DNA of 64,000 nt from Termitomyces sp. T153 (Eukaryota; Basidiomycota; Agaricomycetes; Agaricales; Lyophyllaceae), in contig JACKQL020000004.1 in the NCBI GenBank assembly GCA_018296165.2, positions 1,240,001-1,304,000 of the forward strand, read 5' to 3'. Position numbers and translations under genes: made by a program. Positions 33,680 through 45,887 of the stretch are shown here, one piece after another (within the stretch, counting starts at the first letter, position 1; every line of letters starts with the position of its first letter). Under the pieces are notes generated by a model, which was not told the DNA's origin, searched no databases, and was given only the letters and a program-made list of their open reading frames with translations.

Positions 33680-36600
33680 TCATATTAAGTTCGCTCGGTC
33701 TCGTAAACCTTGGACCCGCCTACTCAATCGCTCCGCCTCCATCTTGCGTTCCCAAACTTGGTGGGCAGGTGTTTGTTTCTTGGGTAACCACACCTTGCCA
33801 CCTTTAGCCTCTGCTCGCTTCGAATTCAAGACGGATAGATCGACAACACGAGGTGAAGATGAAAATTTGATGACATCTCGGTATAATTGCTTCGTCTCCG
33901 TCGTGAGAGAACGTAAGGTTAGCGATGGCAAGGGCGCTTCCGTATCTGAGTCGTCCGAATCGGAGAGCCCAGAAGGATCGAGCGGAGGTGTTGGCATGCG
34001 ACTGAGCGGCCCAAGAAGAGGTGGAAGGCTCTCAATTTCTCTGAGCAAATCCTGACCCTTGAGATATGAATTCTCCGTCCGAAGGAAGCGTACGGTCCCT
34101 CTGAGCGCGTCAATTTGCTCCAAAAGGTGCGACGTCTCTAGGCTCCCTTCGATAGGAATAATTTCTGGCTCTGGTTGCCGAATACCTGGAGAAAATCCAG
34201 GATTCAATGAGGAAAAGTTTTGGTCAGGATGATATCATAATCGCACCTTGTCGTTCTTGTCCAGCTGCCAAAGTCTTGAGTTTGGCATTGTCCTGCTCCA
34301 AAGCATCCAAGTCCGCCTGGAGTTGCTCCATCGCTTCTTCGTATGCACGTTCCTGTCGTTTAGCCTTCGTAATCTCATTTTCAAGATTGGTGATGGTGTC
34401 TGTCTGTCTCCTGGCCGCCTCGAGTCTGCGCTCCATGAGTTCAATCTTCACGGAAGTCTCCTGAATGCTCTGATCCCTAGTCTTGAGAGTCCGGAAAAGA
34501 CCTTGCATCTCGTCGTTGAGCTGAGCCACTTTGCGTTCAGCTTCAACATTGACTGCTAAGCTGGCTTTGATTTCTGCAACCCTCTTGATCCAAGGGGCCG
34601 TGCCAGAAACTAAAGAGCCGTCAGGACCAGCAAAAGAGTACTCAAAAGTATCGCTGACTTTTCTGAACATTCTCGTCTTCCAACGCCAATGGAAGGAGCT
34701 TGCTACCTTCTTGCACAACAGTCGCTATCGAAGCTCCGATAGCATCCCAAACCGATTCCCCAGGCTTGATGTTCTTAGCAACTGTGGCAGCAGCTGTTTG
34801 CTTCACGATGGGAAGTAATGTCGTCAATTGGAAAGAAGACTTTCCACTTCGCGCGGCACTCAAGTGAGGCATAATTTGTTGAGCCAGCTGAGATGTATAG
34901 ATTCAGTAATTGAAGTATGGAAAGGACACAAAATATACGAACCGAAATACCAAAATTGACCAACTCAGCAGCGAGGTCACTGAGAGATTTCATCTCTGGA
35001 ACTAAGTGAACCTTGAGTGCAGAGGAATCTTCAGTGAGGTCGTCCATTCGCTTGGTCAATTTCCTACAAACCAATCAGAACAGGGACAATATCAGAAAGC
35101 ATAACATAACGCACTTAGACACACTTTTGGCACTTTTGCTATTGTCTAAGAGCGTCTGGAGAGGTGCAAACAGCTCTGTCTCAATGTCATAGCCTCCCAT
35201 ATCGAAAATGACCTCTAATAACTACGTGTGAGAACGAAACCCAATGTCAAGGTTTGTTTCGTACCTTCTTCCTTGAGAATGGATTCCACGGAAGTCTTGG
35301 CAAGCCCGATTGAAGCAGCGAACATGTCGAGGTCATGATCGAAGGACAACACATAGCCAAGTTCACGTTCGCCCAAATCATGGTCAAAACCGTCGAAGTA
35401 AGTCTCTGCAAGGTGATCGAACTGCGCCTGGATCCTGAGGAAGGCATCCAATAAGATTGAAAAACGCATAATGGGATATGTCTTACTTTATGATATCACT
35501 GACACACTCCATCTCTCTGAATTCGTCTTTTCTGAGGAGATTGATGTGCATATCAATCCGCTTTTCCATAGGTGCAATTTCAGGGAAAATCCGTCCAATG
35601 GTGAGGAAAGATTCTACATCACACCGCCGCAAGACGGCAGCGAAACGTTTGCACAAGGTTGAGAGTCCGGAAATGCGTGCGCGCATCTAAAAGTTGACCA
35701 TCAGACATGTCTAACGCTACGTAAAAACAACACATGCCTCGCAGACACCGACAAGTGTTTCAGAAACAGAACCATTGAGAGAGTCCGGTAAACCATGAGC
35801 CTGAGCCACCACATTGTTGATGAGGTCAGCTTTGTGCGCCAATCGTTGGAAGAACATGTAACAGTTTGTCGCGTCCGTGTCTGACTCGACGTAGAGCTCA
35901 GGCAGGTAGGGCTGCAAAAGGGTGAGAGTAAGAAATGTTCCCAATGTATGTATGGCAGTATATCTATACCTGGACTATACCAAGGAGCTCCTTCGTCTCC
36001 CGAGTTTCTAATCCACGAATCTCAAGGTCAATATTCTTCGCCTGATTCTTCAAAGCAGACGATTGAAGCTTCAGATTGAGTGACATCATTGCTGCAGTCT
36101 GCGATGCTGCTGTCGCCGACTCAGTCTGGGCAGTTTGAGTTTGTGTTCGAAGATCATCAAGTTCGCTGGGTCGCTAGTTGATACCATGTGGTTAATAAGA
36201 GAAGAGACTCACTGTTGTAATTGAAGAACGAGGTCCCGGAACTTGGTTATAGTGTTCTCGAGATCTTGGCAGGTGTCTTCGAGAGCCTCGACCCTTTGGA
36301 CGTGCTGGTGAATCTGAGCATCCTTCTGGTCTATAGATTGTATGAGCAAAGAGCCTGAGATACAGAAACATCCTCGTACTCAAATCTTCGTTAAGCTGCT
36401 TTTCTGTCTCGATATGATTCTCTTCGAGTTCATCACTGAGTTCTTTCAGAGCTTCAAGATCCTCAATCGTAATACGCATCTCTTCAATTTTCTAGGCCAA
36501 GCCTGTGAGCAACCTGCATAATAACAGGAGGTTTCAGCCAATACCTCTCCAAGCACGAGATTACGCTCGGTCAACTGTACCAACATCTCCTCCGCACCAA

Positions 36601-38323
36601 GAGCATCGTCAAGCTGCAGCTTCAAGTCTTCAATCTGAACCTCGGCATTTGACAATTTGATGAGAGTAGATTCATATTGCGCTGAAGGTGACTGCTAAAG
36701 AGGAACGGGGAAAATGGACAAAAAAAACTTACATTGAAGATCGTCGAGTCCTATGATATCCTTCTCCATCTCAGTTATTCGCCTCCGCTGGTCCTGCTCT
36801 GTCTCTTGAGTCATATCCCGTAGCCTTTTGATCCAAAGTAGATAAATCAGTCTCACGCCAACTATTATGATTTATGCAAATTACATACTTAATAAGAGCC
36901 TCTTTCAACCGCTCGTTCTGCTTCTCAAGCTGAATGTAAGCCAACGAGGTCTTGCCAGCGTCAGGATCACCCTCCTCTGTAATAAGGATTTTGTAAAGGT
37001 CGGAAGAAGTTTCTTTCTGTGCATGGTCGTGTACGTACCGCCACCTTCTCTGAGTACCTTGGTCTCGACCTCAAGAACTGCAAATTTCTCCTTTAGCTCT
37101 TCCAGCTCCGTTTCGGCCAACTCGGAGCGCTCTTCAGCAACCTCCTTGTCTAACATGGCCATCTCAAGTTGTTCTTGAGCGTCAAGAAGTCGTGTCTCGG
37201 ACAATTGCGCCAATTGTTGTGCATCTGCAAGCTCCCGCTTCGCAGCAGCAAGCTCTGTTTGTTGCGACATGAGTTTTGCCTGGAGCTTTGGACGCAATGC
37301 TACGAAAGATTCAGCTTCGGAGAGGCGCGTTTCGAGTTCTTGGACATGTCGCGAGTCGTCGGCGCGTTTGGCCTCCAATACACGGATTTTGGCACGCAAT
37401 TCCTGCATTTCTTGATCGTCCTGCACGTGTTCCTGAACCTTCCTCAATGGACTTAATGCAAAGTCACCAACATGGTTATTTTTTCGACTTACTATTGGAG
37501 TTTGAAGCGATGAAGGAGGGCGTGAAGGGGATTTCGATTGTTCTGAAGGCGTGACCTGGAATGAAACGGGAGGCGGGCGTGCGGATGTTGAAGTGGGGGA
37601 CCGCACAGGCATTTGAGTTGTTGGAGGGGATGCACTGATCGGCGGCGCGTTTAATGGTGATGATGTACGTCTCACAGGTTGGCTATTGGAGGAACTGAGC
37701 AATCTCGGCGGAGGACTGGGACCAGGTGAGCTACCGATGCCTTCGGCGGAAGACGCAGAGGTTGTGAGAGACTTCCTGGGTTGCAGAGAAAGGGAATTGC
37801 GCTTCGTTGGAGACCCTCGCCGGGACATGCGCAAAGTGGTCAGAGAACTTGATGGTGCTGCTATTGACGAGGTTGAAGCAGCAACTTTCGCCGGGGTTGC
37901 AGGTTTCGCGGGACTTGTTGAGCGGGATGCATTCGAAGAGGGAGGTGTGCGTATTGAACTGGCTCGCAGAAGCCCTGAGCTACTTGTCCGTTGGTGGCCT
38001 ACAGTTGGTCGGGCAGCAGGGGCTGTACGCTACAGAGTACTCAGCTCATTTGCGATTCATGCCAGTAAAAATTGCAATACTTCGAACTCAGAACCGTGCG
38101 TGCTCTTGATTTGGCTGGCACGGACAAAGATCCCATGTCCCATCTTACAAGTGAAATAAGACACGCCTTGAACCGAGCCGTCGTTCTTGCCATTCGTTTC
38201 GTAGAGCTCTATGCCCACCCATTTTCCCTTCGAAAATGAAGTTGCGCCTGAGTACCGGACAACGCCTTTCCCTTGTGCTGTGGTAACGATTGTTCCAAGT
38301 GCTGGCCCGTCGGCGGTGTCCAT
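33680..38323 (-). CDS. DCTN1: Dynactin large subunit p150-Glued
   Basis: Subunit of dynactin that tethers dynein to microtubules. The N-terminal CAP-Gly domain reads [18 protein letters not shown], then [13 protein letters not shown] and [16 protein letters not shown], including the glycine-rich signature. The next exon is a basic Ser/Pro-rich linker, then long coiled coils ([39 protein letters not shown]). About ten exons follow, with a dynein-associated domain in the middle (for example near 35074-34900) and a C-terminal coiled coil ending [14 protein letters not shown] chose the ATG at 38323 ([10 protein letters not shown]) because no ATG lies in frame further upstream. It diverges from KOG1 across 391 bp. 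The yeast counterpart is NIP100. Exact internal exon edges were not all resolved. Confidence 0.92.
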
Positions 38324-38714
38324 CCTGAGCCTTTGAGACAAGCTCAAAATCTAGTGGATATTCTTGTGAGAGATTTTCCCCAATACGTGTCGCCGAGGCG
38401 CGTCGCGCGTATACAGGATAAGCAGGCAGCACACAGTAAACAGTTTAAGTGATCGTGTATAATTCGGGTCTTAGCGAGGATCACAAATCGGAATCGGAGT
38501 TGTCGCTTCCGTTTCCTCAAGGTTGCATTGTGGCACTTCCTCTCGTGTTGTCATACGTGCGCGTGAAAGCTTGCTTGACTTGTTTCCGGGTACAGTTTTC
38601 GTTGTACTATCCAAGCATCTGTTTGATCGCAATCCATTTCCAGGGAGCGTGCGAAATAAGTACCAGTACGGCTGAGTACCTTTCGCAAACTCAAGAGCAA
38701 GCTGTGAGGGGATA
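38324..38714. promoter_or_regulatory. Divergent intergenic region between the dynactin and Raptor genes
   Basis: A 391 bp stretch between two divergent start codons that must contain both promoters. No specific motif stands out. Both genes serve basic cell functions, so shared constitutive expression is plausible. Confidence 0.45.
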
Positions 38715-41700
38715 ATGTATGCAGAGCAGGTGCAGGCACAGCAGCCGCGTCGTAATGGTCATCTGTTTACAACAGGTGAGTGGCCGGCTTCGTCCCAGGA
38801 GAATTCCTTGGCTGACTTGTGACAGAGGGCTCGTGGGGCAAGGGTTCGCGTTCCAGAAACGGCCGGAGCACCCCGTCGGAAACTGACCATGATTATGGTT
38901 CCATTTCGCGGTCTGATAACTCAAAAGTTCATGGATCGAGGGATACAGCAAGTCCTGACGGGCGGTTAGGCTCCGTGGAAACTCTACCTGATGCGACACC
39001 CTCAATACCTTATTGGTCTGCTAAACGACATTTAACGTGTGGTAATCCCACTCCTGACCCTCCGTGGTCTTCAAAACCCATCCCATGGCGTGGTTCCTCG
39101 CCTGGGAGAATTCGCACGGCGCACGCGGCTTTGGTTTTGTGTCTCAATATCGATGTCGATCCTCCGGACATTATCAAAACTAACCCATGTGCTGTCCTCG
39201 AATGTTGGGTCGACCCGCACACCATGCCTTCACACAAGGCTCTAGAGGCAATTGGATCGAATCTACACCACCAGTTCGAGGGGCTCAGTGCCAAAGTCGG
39301 CTATAAACCCATTCTGGACCCTTCCCAGGACGATTTGAAGCGCTTTTGTCAGACCGCCCGTCGACAGGCCAAGGAAGAAGCTGTGCTATTCTACTACAAT
39401 GGACACGGAGTACCCAAACCCACCGCAAGTGGCGAGCTATGGTGTTTCAACCGTGACTACACGCAGTACATTCCGGTGTCCCTCCAGGAATTGCAAGGTT
39501 GGCTAGGCTCTCCGTGTGTATACATTTGGGATTGCTCCGCTGCTGGCCATCTTTTGAACAACTTCAATCTTTTCGCTGAACGACGCGACCACGAAGTCAA
39601 CATGATGCACGGTGGATATGCGGACGGCACTCAACCCTTAATGAATTCCATACAGCTCGCCGCGTGTGCAGCAAACGAACAGCTTCCCTCATGTCCAGAA
39701 CTCCCCGCTGACATTTTCACATCATGTCTGACTTCACCCATTGATATCGCCTTACGATATTACTTGATGAATCACCAATTGCCTAACATGGTCACTGCCG
39801 ATATGGTCCTCCAGCTACCTGGCGATCTGAAGGACCGACGTACGCCACTTGGAGAACTTAATTGGATATTCACTGCTATCACTGATACAATTGCATGGAC
39901 CACATTTTCACGCGAGATATTTACTCGCCTATATAGATGCGATCTCTTAATCGCCTCGCTATTCCGGAACTTCTTACTGGCAGAACGTATTATGAAAGAC
40001 CATCATTGCACTCCTCACACATACCCATCTCTTCCTCCTACCAACACGCACCCACTTTGGGCCACCTGGGATCTTGCAGTTGATACCTGTCTCCGACAAT
40101 TGCCCGAACTTTTGAAGAAAACAGGTACAAACCTAGATGTTGTGGGCGCACCGACGCCACAACCCGTCACAGCTAGACCTGGTCGTGTGGGCGGTCGTCA
40201 GAGCACATCAAAAACTGGGGAGCAGTCTTACCAATATCAGCGCAATCGGTTCTTTGCTGACCAACTTACCGCTTTCGAGGTATGGATTTCGAGGGGTGGA
40301 TCAGCTTTGACCAAAAAAGGTCCTATGTCCCTACCGCCTGCCGGAGACAGGTACAATGGAGCTCCGGAAACTGTGAGTCAGCAGAGAGGCGTAGACCAGC
40401 ACCTCGTCCCGCGCAAACCACCAGACCAACTTCCGATCGTGCTTCAAGTCCTCCTCTCTCAACCCCATCGTCTTCGTGCTCTCATTCTCCTTTCTCAGTT
40501 CGTAGATCTCGGTCCATGGGCAGTTCATCTTGTCCTAACCATCGGTATCTTCCCGTACATCTCTAAACTCCTCCAAGCTCCAAGCCCCGATCTTCGCCCG
40601 GTGCTTATCTTCATCTGGGCGCGCATTCTCGCTGTCGATTCCACCGTGCAGGTTGACCTCATCAACACACAGGGATACAAATACTTCGCTAGCGTTCTGG
40701 GTGCGAAGAGCGATGACGTGCTACCTAATAGCTCAGAGCATAAAGCTATGTGCTCGTTCATCCTCGCTGCGATATCTCGCGATCATCCTCTAGGCCAGCA
40801 AGCATGCTGGAGTGAACGTGTCTTTGACAACTGCTACGAACGTCTAGACGAGCCCGACTTCCTATTGCGGCAGTGGGCGGCCCTCTGTATTGCACAGATG
40901 TGGGATGTTAACGACGAGATCAAGGTCTACGGTGTTGACCGCGGCACACAGGACAAACTCATTGCTTTATTGTCAGATGACGCGACAGAAGTGCGTGCAG
41001 CTGCACTCTATGCACTAGGCACATTCTTGGGTGCTAGTGGTTCTGAGTTTCCTGATCGACATGGTGGAGGTGGAACGGGAACTATGTATCAATTGGAAGA
41101 GCGTGTTCACTTTCGGATGGAGGTTGCGGTAGCTACGGGTGCTACTCTCGCGATCAAGGACGATGCGAGCCCCATGTGCAGGAAGGAGCTGCTTGTTGTG
41201 ATCAGCTGTCTCGTTAAGGAGTGGAGGGGGTACTTCGTGGTCTGTGCTTGGCTGTACTGGGAAGAAGATCGCAGGTGGCGCGCTGGCACAAGCGGACAAT
41301 CCCACATGCACGACGAGGATGTGACTAACCAGGCAATCGGCGAGTGGCTAGACTCGTTCAATGATGACGAGATGTTAAGGGAAGAGAACCGAGTCCTTCT
41401 TTCGTCTTTCTTCACCATTTTTGTAGTCCTTTTGGATCTTTCCATCGACGCATATCAGGAAGTCGCCACCCATGCTCAAACGATTGTGGATTATATAATG
41501 GCGCTTCTCCTTGAGTCCCCCTTCACGAGGCTCGAATCATCTTCCCTCAACGCTCCACCTACTGTACCAGTAGATCGCAAAGGCTCGCCACAGACGAGTG
41601 GATTGAGAACGCGCACTCCATCTTTGCAATCTTCTGTTTCTCATCACCTTCCTCCGCCATCTCCAGGTGGCCTTCGATCTTCTATCTCGCGAAGTGAGAC

Positions 41701-43871
41701 AATGAACACGATTTCCAGTGGCGTCACTAACACGCTCCGACGCACCACGTCTTTTGCGAGCGCTTTGAAGTCACTAGCAGGCGGTATCGCATTCCCTTCT
41801 TCAGAAGACGGACACGTCTCTCCTGCCACAAGTGTCACTATCACACTGCACAACGATGTTTCTAGACCACCATCACCCAACCTCAACTTCGCTCAATATA
41901 CATCCCCATACTCACGTCCACCGACACCCCAGGGCGCTTCATCATCCCGACACCCTCCTTCGCCAAAATTGACAGGACATGAACTACCTGAAGCCTCGCA
42001 AGCACCGATGGATTTCCTTCCTTGCGATGTGATGGAGGCACTGATGGAAGAGGATATGGAACGCCTACGATCTCGCCGTCGAGCTGCTAGTCATCCACGT
42101 AGACACCATCACAGTAGTCACGGCGGTCATCATCGTGACCACCATCATCACGGAGGCATTCCAAGTCCTAATGGTAGTACATTCTCTATTGATTCAAACG
42201 GCAGTGTCATCCTTGGTTTGGGAACTGGATCGGGGATTCGTGACGTTTTGCCTTTGAAGAGCACGTATTTTGATTGGTGTATGGAGTATTTCAAAGAGCC
42301 ACAGATGAGGGTAGGTCCCTGATTTATTCAAATCGGGGTTAGCATCGACGTGGAGTTTTACAACAGCAAGCCGAACCCGATGAGCCTGGAAGTGTGCAGT
42401 ATAACTACCAGGTCTGGCGTCAACAGAGGAATGAACAGATCCATGCCGAGACCTTGCGCCACAGTGCCACCGCCGGTGAGTGTTATCAGAGATTTGTACC
42501 CAAAACCTGACGTTAGACAACAGAGGAACGTGAATGGAAGAGACCAGTTGCCACAGTTCAAGCTACTGGCCACCCTCTGACCATGGCTTTCCATTCGTAT
42601 GATCAGCACTTGGTAGTCGCCAACGAGACTGATATGATATCGTTCGTCCGCCTAAAGTTTCTCTCCGGTGCAGGTTGCTTGACTTCCATGTAGCGTCTGG
42701 GACTGGTCACAGAGAAAGCGCTTGAACTACTTCTGTAACGGTAATCCCAGGGGTACGAGTATAACCTCCCTTCATATCATAAACGAAGACGTGGGAGGGA
42801 TTATCGTTACTGCTTCTGGTGCGAGTCGGCCGTTTCTTCATGATTTACGTGATTGACGAAAAAACATTCAGCTGAGGGTACTATTCGACTTTATCGCAAC
42901 TACGACCCTACTTTGGAACAAGGCCCGGTGCAAATGGTCAGCGCTTTCCGTGGACTCAATGAGGTTATCCAGCTGCGACAAGGAGCTGGTGTCATCACCG
43001 ACTGGAGGCAGTCTTCTGGGCACTTGTTAGTTGGTGGTGACTCTCGTATCATCAGATGTTGGGACGCACAGACAGAGACTTCGGGTCTGGTACGTTATAC
43101 TCAAAGCCTTGTAGATCACTATATTGACGTGACTAGGATCTGGATACTGGCTCTGAGAGTCCAGTGACTGCTATCGTGTCGGACAGTCTGTCAGATCAGA
43201 CTTTCATCGCCAGTTTTGCGGATGGTGTTGTAAAGGTGTTTGACCGTCGCCTGGAGGAAGAGGACGCTATTGTCAGGACCTACTCTGAGCACACTGCGTG
43301 GGTTCAAAATGTACGATGGCACCCTACTATCAGGGGACAGCTACTGTCTGCGAGGTAGAGTCAATTGTAAACATGTCCTTTTCAGTCTCATTTCTGACCG
43401 TTTGGCAAGTTTGGACGGCCAGGTCAAATTATGGGATCTCCGTGGTTCAGATGATGCAGTAGAGACCATAGATCTTCTACCAGATGGTCTTTCTGCCTTT
43501 GATGTACACCCTGCCTCCGCAGTCTTCGCAGTGTTGGTACCTTCAGTCTTGTCTTGATGTATTCAATTGACATTATCATAGCACTTCGGCCATCAACCCC
43601 ACTCAGTGGAGATCTCAGCAAATAGTTGTTCATTCTCTGTCCCGTAACAAGAACCTATCAGACCATACCACCGCTACCGGGCTCTCGAGCCCCCCTTCTC
43701 GAGCCCTACCCTCGACCTTTATTCCAAGATTGAGTTCCCTTGTTTTTCATCCCACTGAGATGCTGTATGGTATTGGTGAACCGGATGGTACTAGTGAGTA
43801 TACGGATTCTCCCTGTTTAAAGCAAGACTCTGATTTGCTTTCTAGTCCGAATTTTTGGTTGCAAACTTTAA
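38715..43871 (+). CDS. KOG1: Raptor/Kog1, TORC1 scaffold subunit
   Basis: Scaffold that presents substrates to TOR kinase in TORC1. Exon 1 (38715-38775) encodes MYAEQVQAQQPRRNGHLFTT; the main exon is 38826-42310; seven or so short exons follow. The raptor N-terminal caspase-like domain is clear: RTAHAALVLCLNIDVDPPD, CAVLECWVDPH, VLFYYNGHGVPKPTASGE and YIWDCSAAGHLLNNF. HEAT-type repeats follow (HRLRALILLSQFVDLGPWAV, LLRQWAALCIAQMWD). A low-complexity Ser/Pro and His-rich linker lies near 41550-42180. C-terminal WD40 repeats include SQRKRLNYFCNGNPRGTSIT, FADGVVKVFDRR, DGQVKLWDLRG and the end YGIGEPDGTIRIFGCKL. About 1,480 residues, normal for the family. Confidence 0.95.
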
Positions 43872-44228
43872 TGGACTCCTCTCTGTAATGGTATATACAT
43901 AGTCATAGTCGTCATCTTGCTTTCAATCATAGATCTAATAGGAGTTTAACTTTCCTAATTTTAACATATAATGTTTTCAATTTCTAATTTTTTCTCAATG
44001 TTGCAAGGAATATGTGCCTGACTGCACAAGATACAACCAATGGGCAATTGTTCTATCACAAGTACAATAATCCTCTCATATTTTGTATACTATATAACGT
44101 ATATACGCATTCCTGTAAACCGAGATCCGATGATCGTTCCGAGTGGAGGACTAGAGGGCTGTTCAACATTTTTTATGAATTTGAAGTTCTTGACGAGTAT
44201 CAGGGCCCTTCGCTTTTCTTTCAACATA
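43872..44228. other. AT-rich intergenic region
   Basis: A 357 bp spacer between tandem genes. It is AT-rich around 43900-44010 and 44080-44110 and should hold the KOG1 terminator and the DUS2 promoter. No gene seen. Confidence 0.4.
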
Positions 44229-45742
44229 ATGGCTCGCTCACGATCTGCTTCTCCTGATCCTCGAGTGACGAAAAAGCCAAAGATTGATCATCTTACTCCT
44301 GATGACTTCAAGAACGGAATATTTCTTGCACCCATGGTCCGTTCTGGCACCTGTGCGTTCATACCTACATCTTTACTTCTCGTCTCATATCTATATAGTA
44401 CCAACAAGACTATTCGCTCTCAAGCATGGAGCCACCTTGGTATGGGGACCGGAGATGGTGGATAAAGCAATTCTTCACGCAGAACGGGTTGTAGATCGTC
44501 CGTACGACTTTGCATGGCCATGATTTTCATGCTAACAACTTCCTTGATCCAGCCATAACTGGTGTGATATCCTACAATGGCAAATCCAGAGCAATGTTCA
44601 CCACCCATCCAATCGAAAAACCATATCTCATATATCAAATCGGTTCTTCCGACCCAGAGCTTGCTGTCCAAGCTGCGAAGACCGTCATGCAAGACGTATC
44701 TGGAATCGATCTTAACTGCGGCTGCCCGAAGCCATTTTCGACACACGCCGGCATGGGTGCTGCTCTTCTCACAAATCCTGACCTGCTGTGCTCGATACTC
44801 ACTGCCTTGCGGAAAGCAATGCCGCCAGAGATCACGGTTTCTGCGAAAATCCGCTTGCTACCTTCCCAAGAGGACACACTCAAACTCGTAGAGCGCATCG
44901 TGAACACAGGCATCAGCGCGTTGACCGTTCACTGTAGAACGAGGAACATGAGAGACAAAGACCGTGCAATGATTGAACGTCTGCGGGAGATTGTAGACTT
45001 TGTAGAGGGGATGGGAAAGGGGATCGCTGTCATTGAGAATGGAGATTGCCTTGGATGGAATGATGCTCAACGAGTTCGCGCCGTTACAGGTGTGTTAATC
45101 TACATTTGAAGCCTTGAGTTGCTTGATATTCATGATCGTTCACAAAGGAGCGCATTCCGTGATGATTGCGCGCGCTGCCGAAGCAAACCCATCTTGCTTT
45201 TCGCCTTGTCCTTTAGAAGATATTGAGCAGACACTTATACCCTCATATCTTCGACTTGTACGTTTCCTTTTTTTATCACTATTCCCCAACTTATCATCGG
45301 ACAATAGTCGAAATACTTTGACAATCACTGGGGTCTCACTAAGTTTTGTACCGCCCAGTTCAAAGCTCAGCATATCAACGTTAAAAAGACAGACGCCGTA
45401 GCCATGCGACACATGCTTGCTCAATCCAAAAGCTTTGACGGGATGAATGAGGCCGTTAGAACTTGGTCTGGCAAAGAAGAGTTCGATGAGATCGTTCGTT
45501 CCATAGAGGCAAACCCTCCTCGTAAACATCGTCTCCCTCCGCCGCCTCCGGTGGTTGTCAAACAAAAAGAAGTGGCAGACACTCCAGAGACCACACCACC
45601 TGGCACTCAGAATCCTGAGCCCCCTGGGTCTGGTGCCCCCCTTCTGCCGAATACCCACCGGACTGTGTTACCACCAATGGCCACTGGGCACGATGCAACG
45701 ACCCCGACCCCTGGTGGGGGTGTCTCAGTGGTTACTCAGTAG
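44229..45742 (+). CDS. SMM1: tRNA-dihydrouridine(20) synthase
   Basis: FMN-dependent reductase that makes dihydrouridine at position 20 of tRNAs (Dus2/Smm1 class). After MARSRSASPDPRVTKKPK the domain starts IFLAPMVRSGTLPTRLFALK, with the first intron splitting GT and LPT, then HGATLVWGPEMVDKAILHAE, YQIGSSDPELAVQAA, the active-site region GIDLNCGCPKPFSTHAGMGA with the catalytic Cys, SAKIRLL, LTVHCRTRNMRDKD and VMIARAAEANPSCF. The C-terminus is a Pro-rich tail (PPPPPVVVKQK) without the double-stranded RNA-binding domain found in animal DUS2. Its stop lies 145 bp from that of the convergent mccA gene. Confidence 0.92.
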
Positions 45743-45887
45743 TGCCATCATTCCTTGTATAATATATCTCCATATTCTTGTAGCGTTATCCTCTACTAAT
45801 TACTCAAATACACAAGTACACAGATCCATGAACACAGAGGGGAATTAGCACCAAGTTTCTAGTGTCTCAACGCCGATTCGTCTCGTC

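Noticed and set aside
37169..38159. Plus-strand open frames inside the dynactin gene
   Set aside because: They are antisense shadows of the coiled-coil and linker exons, which carry clear family similarity on the minus strand.
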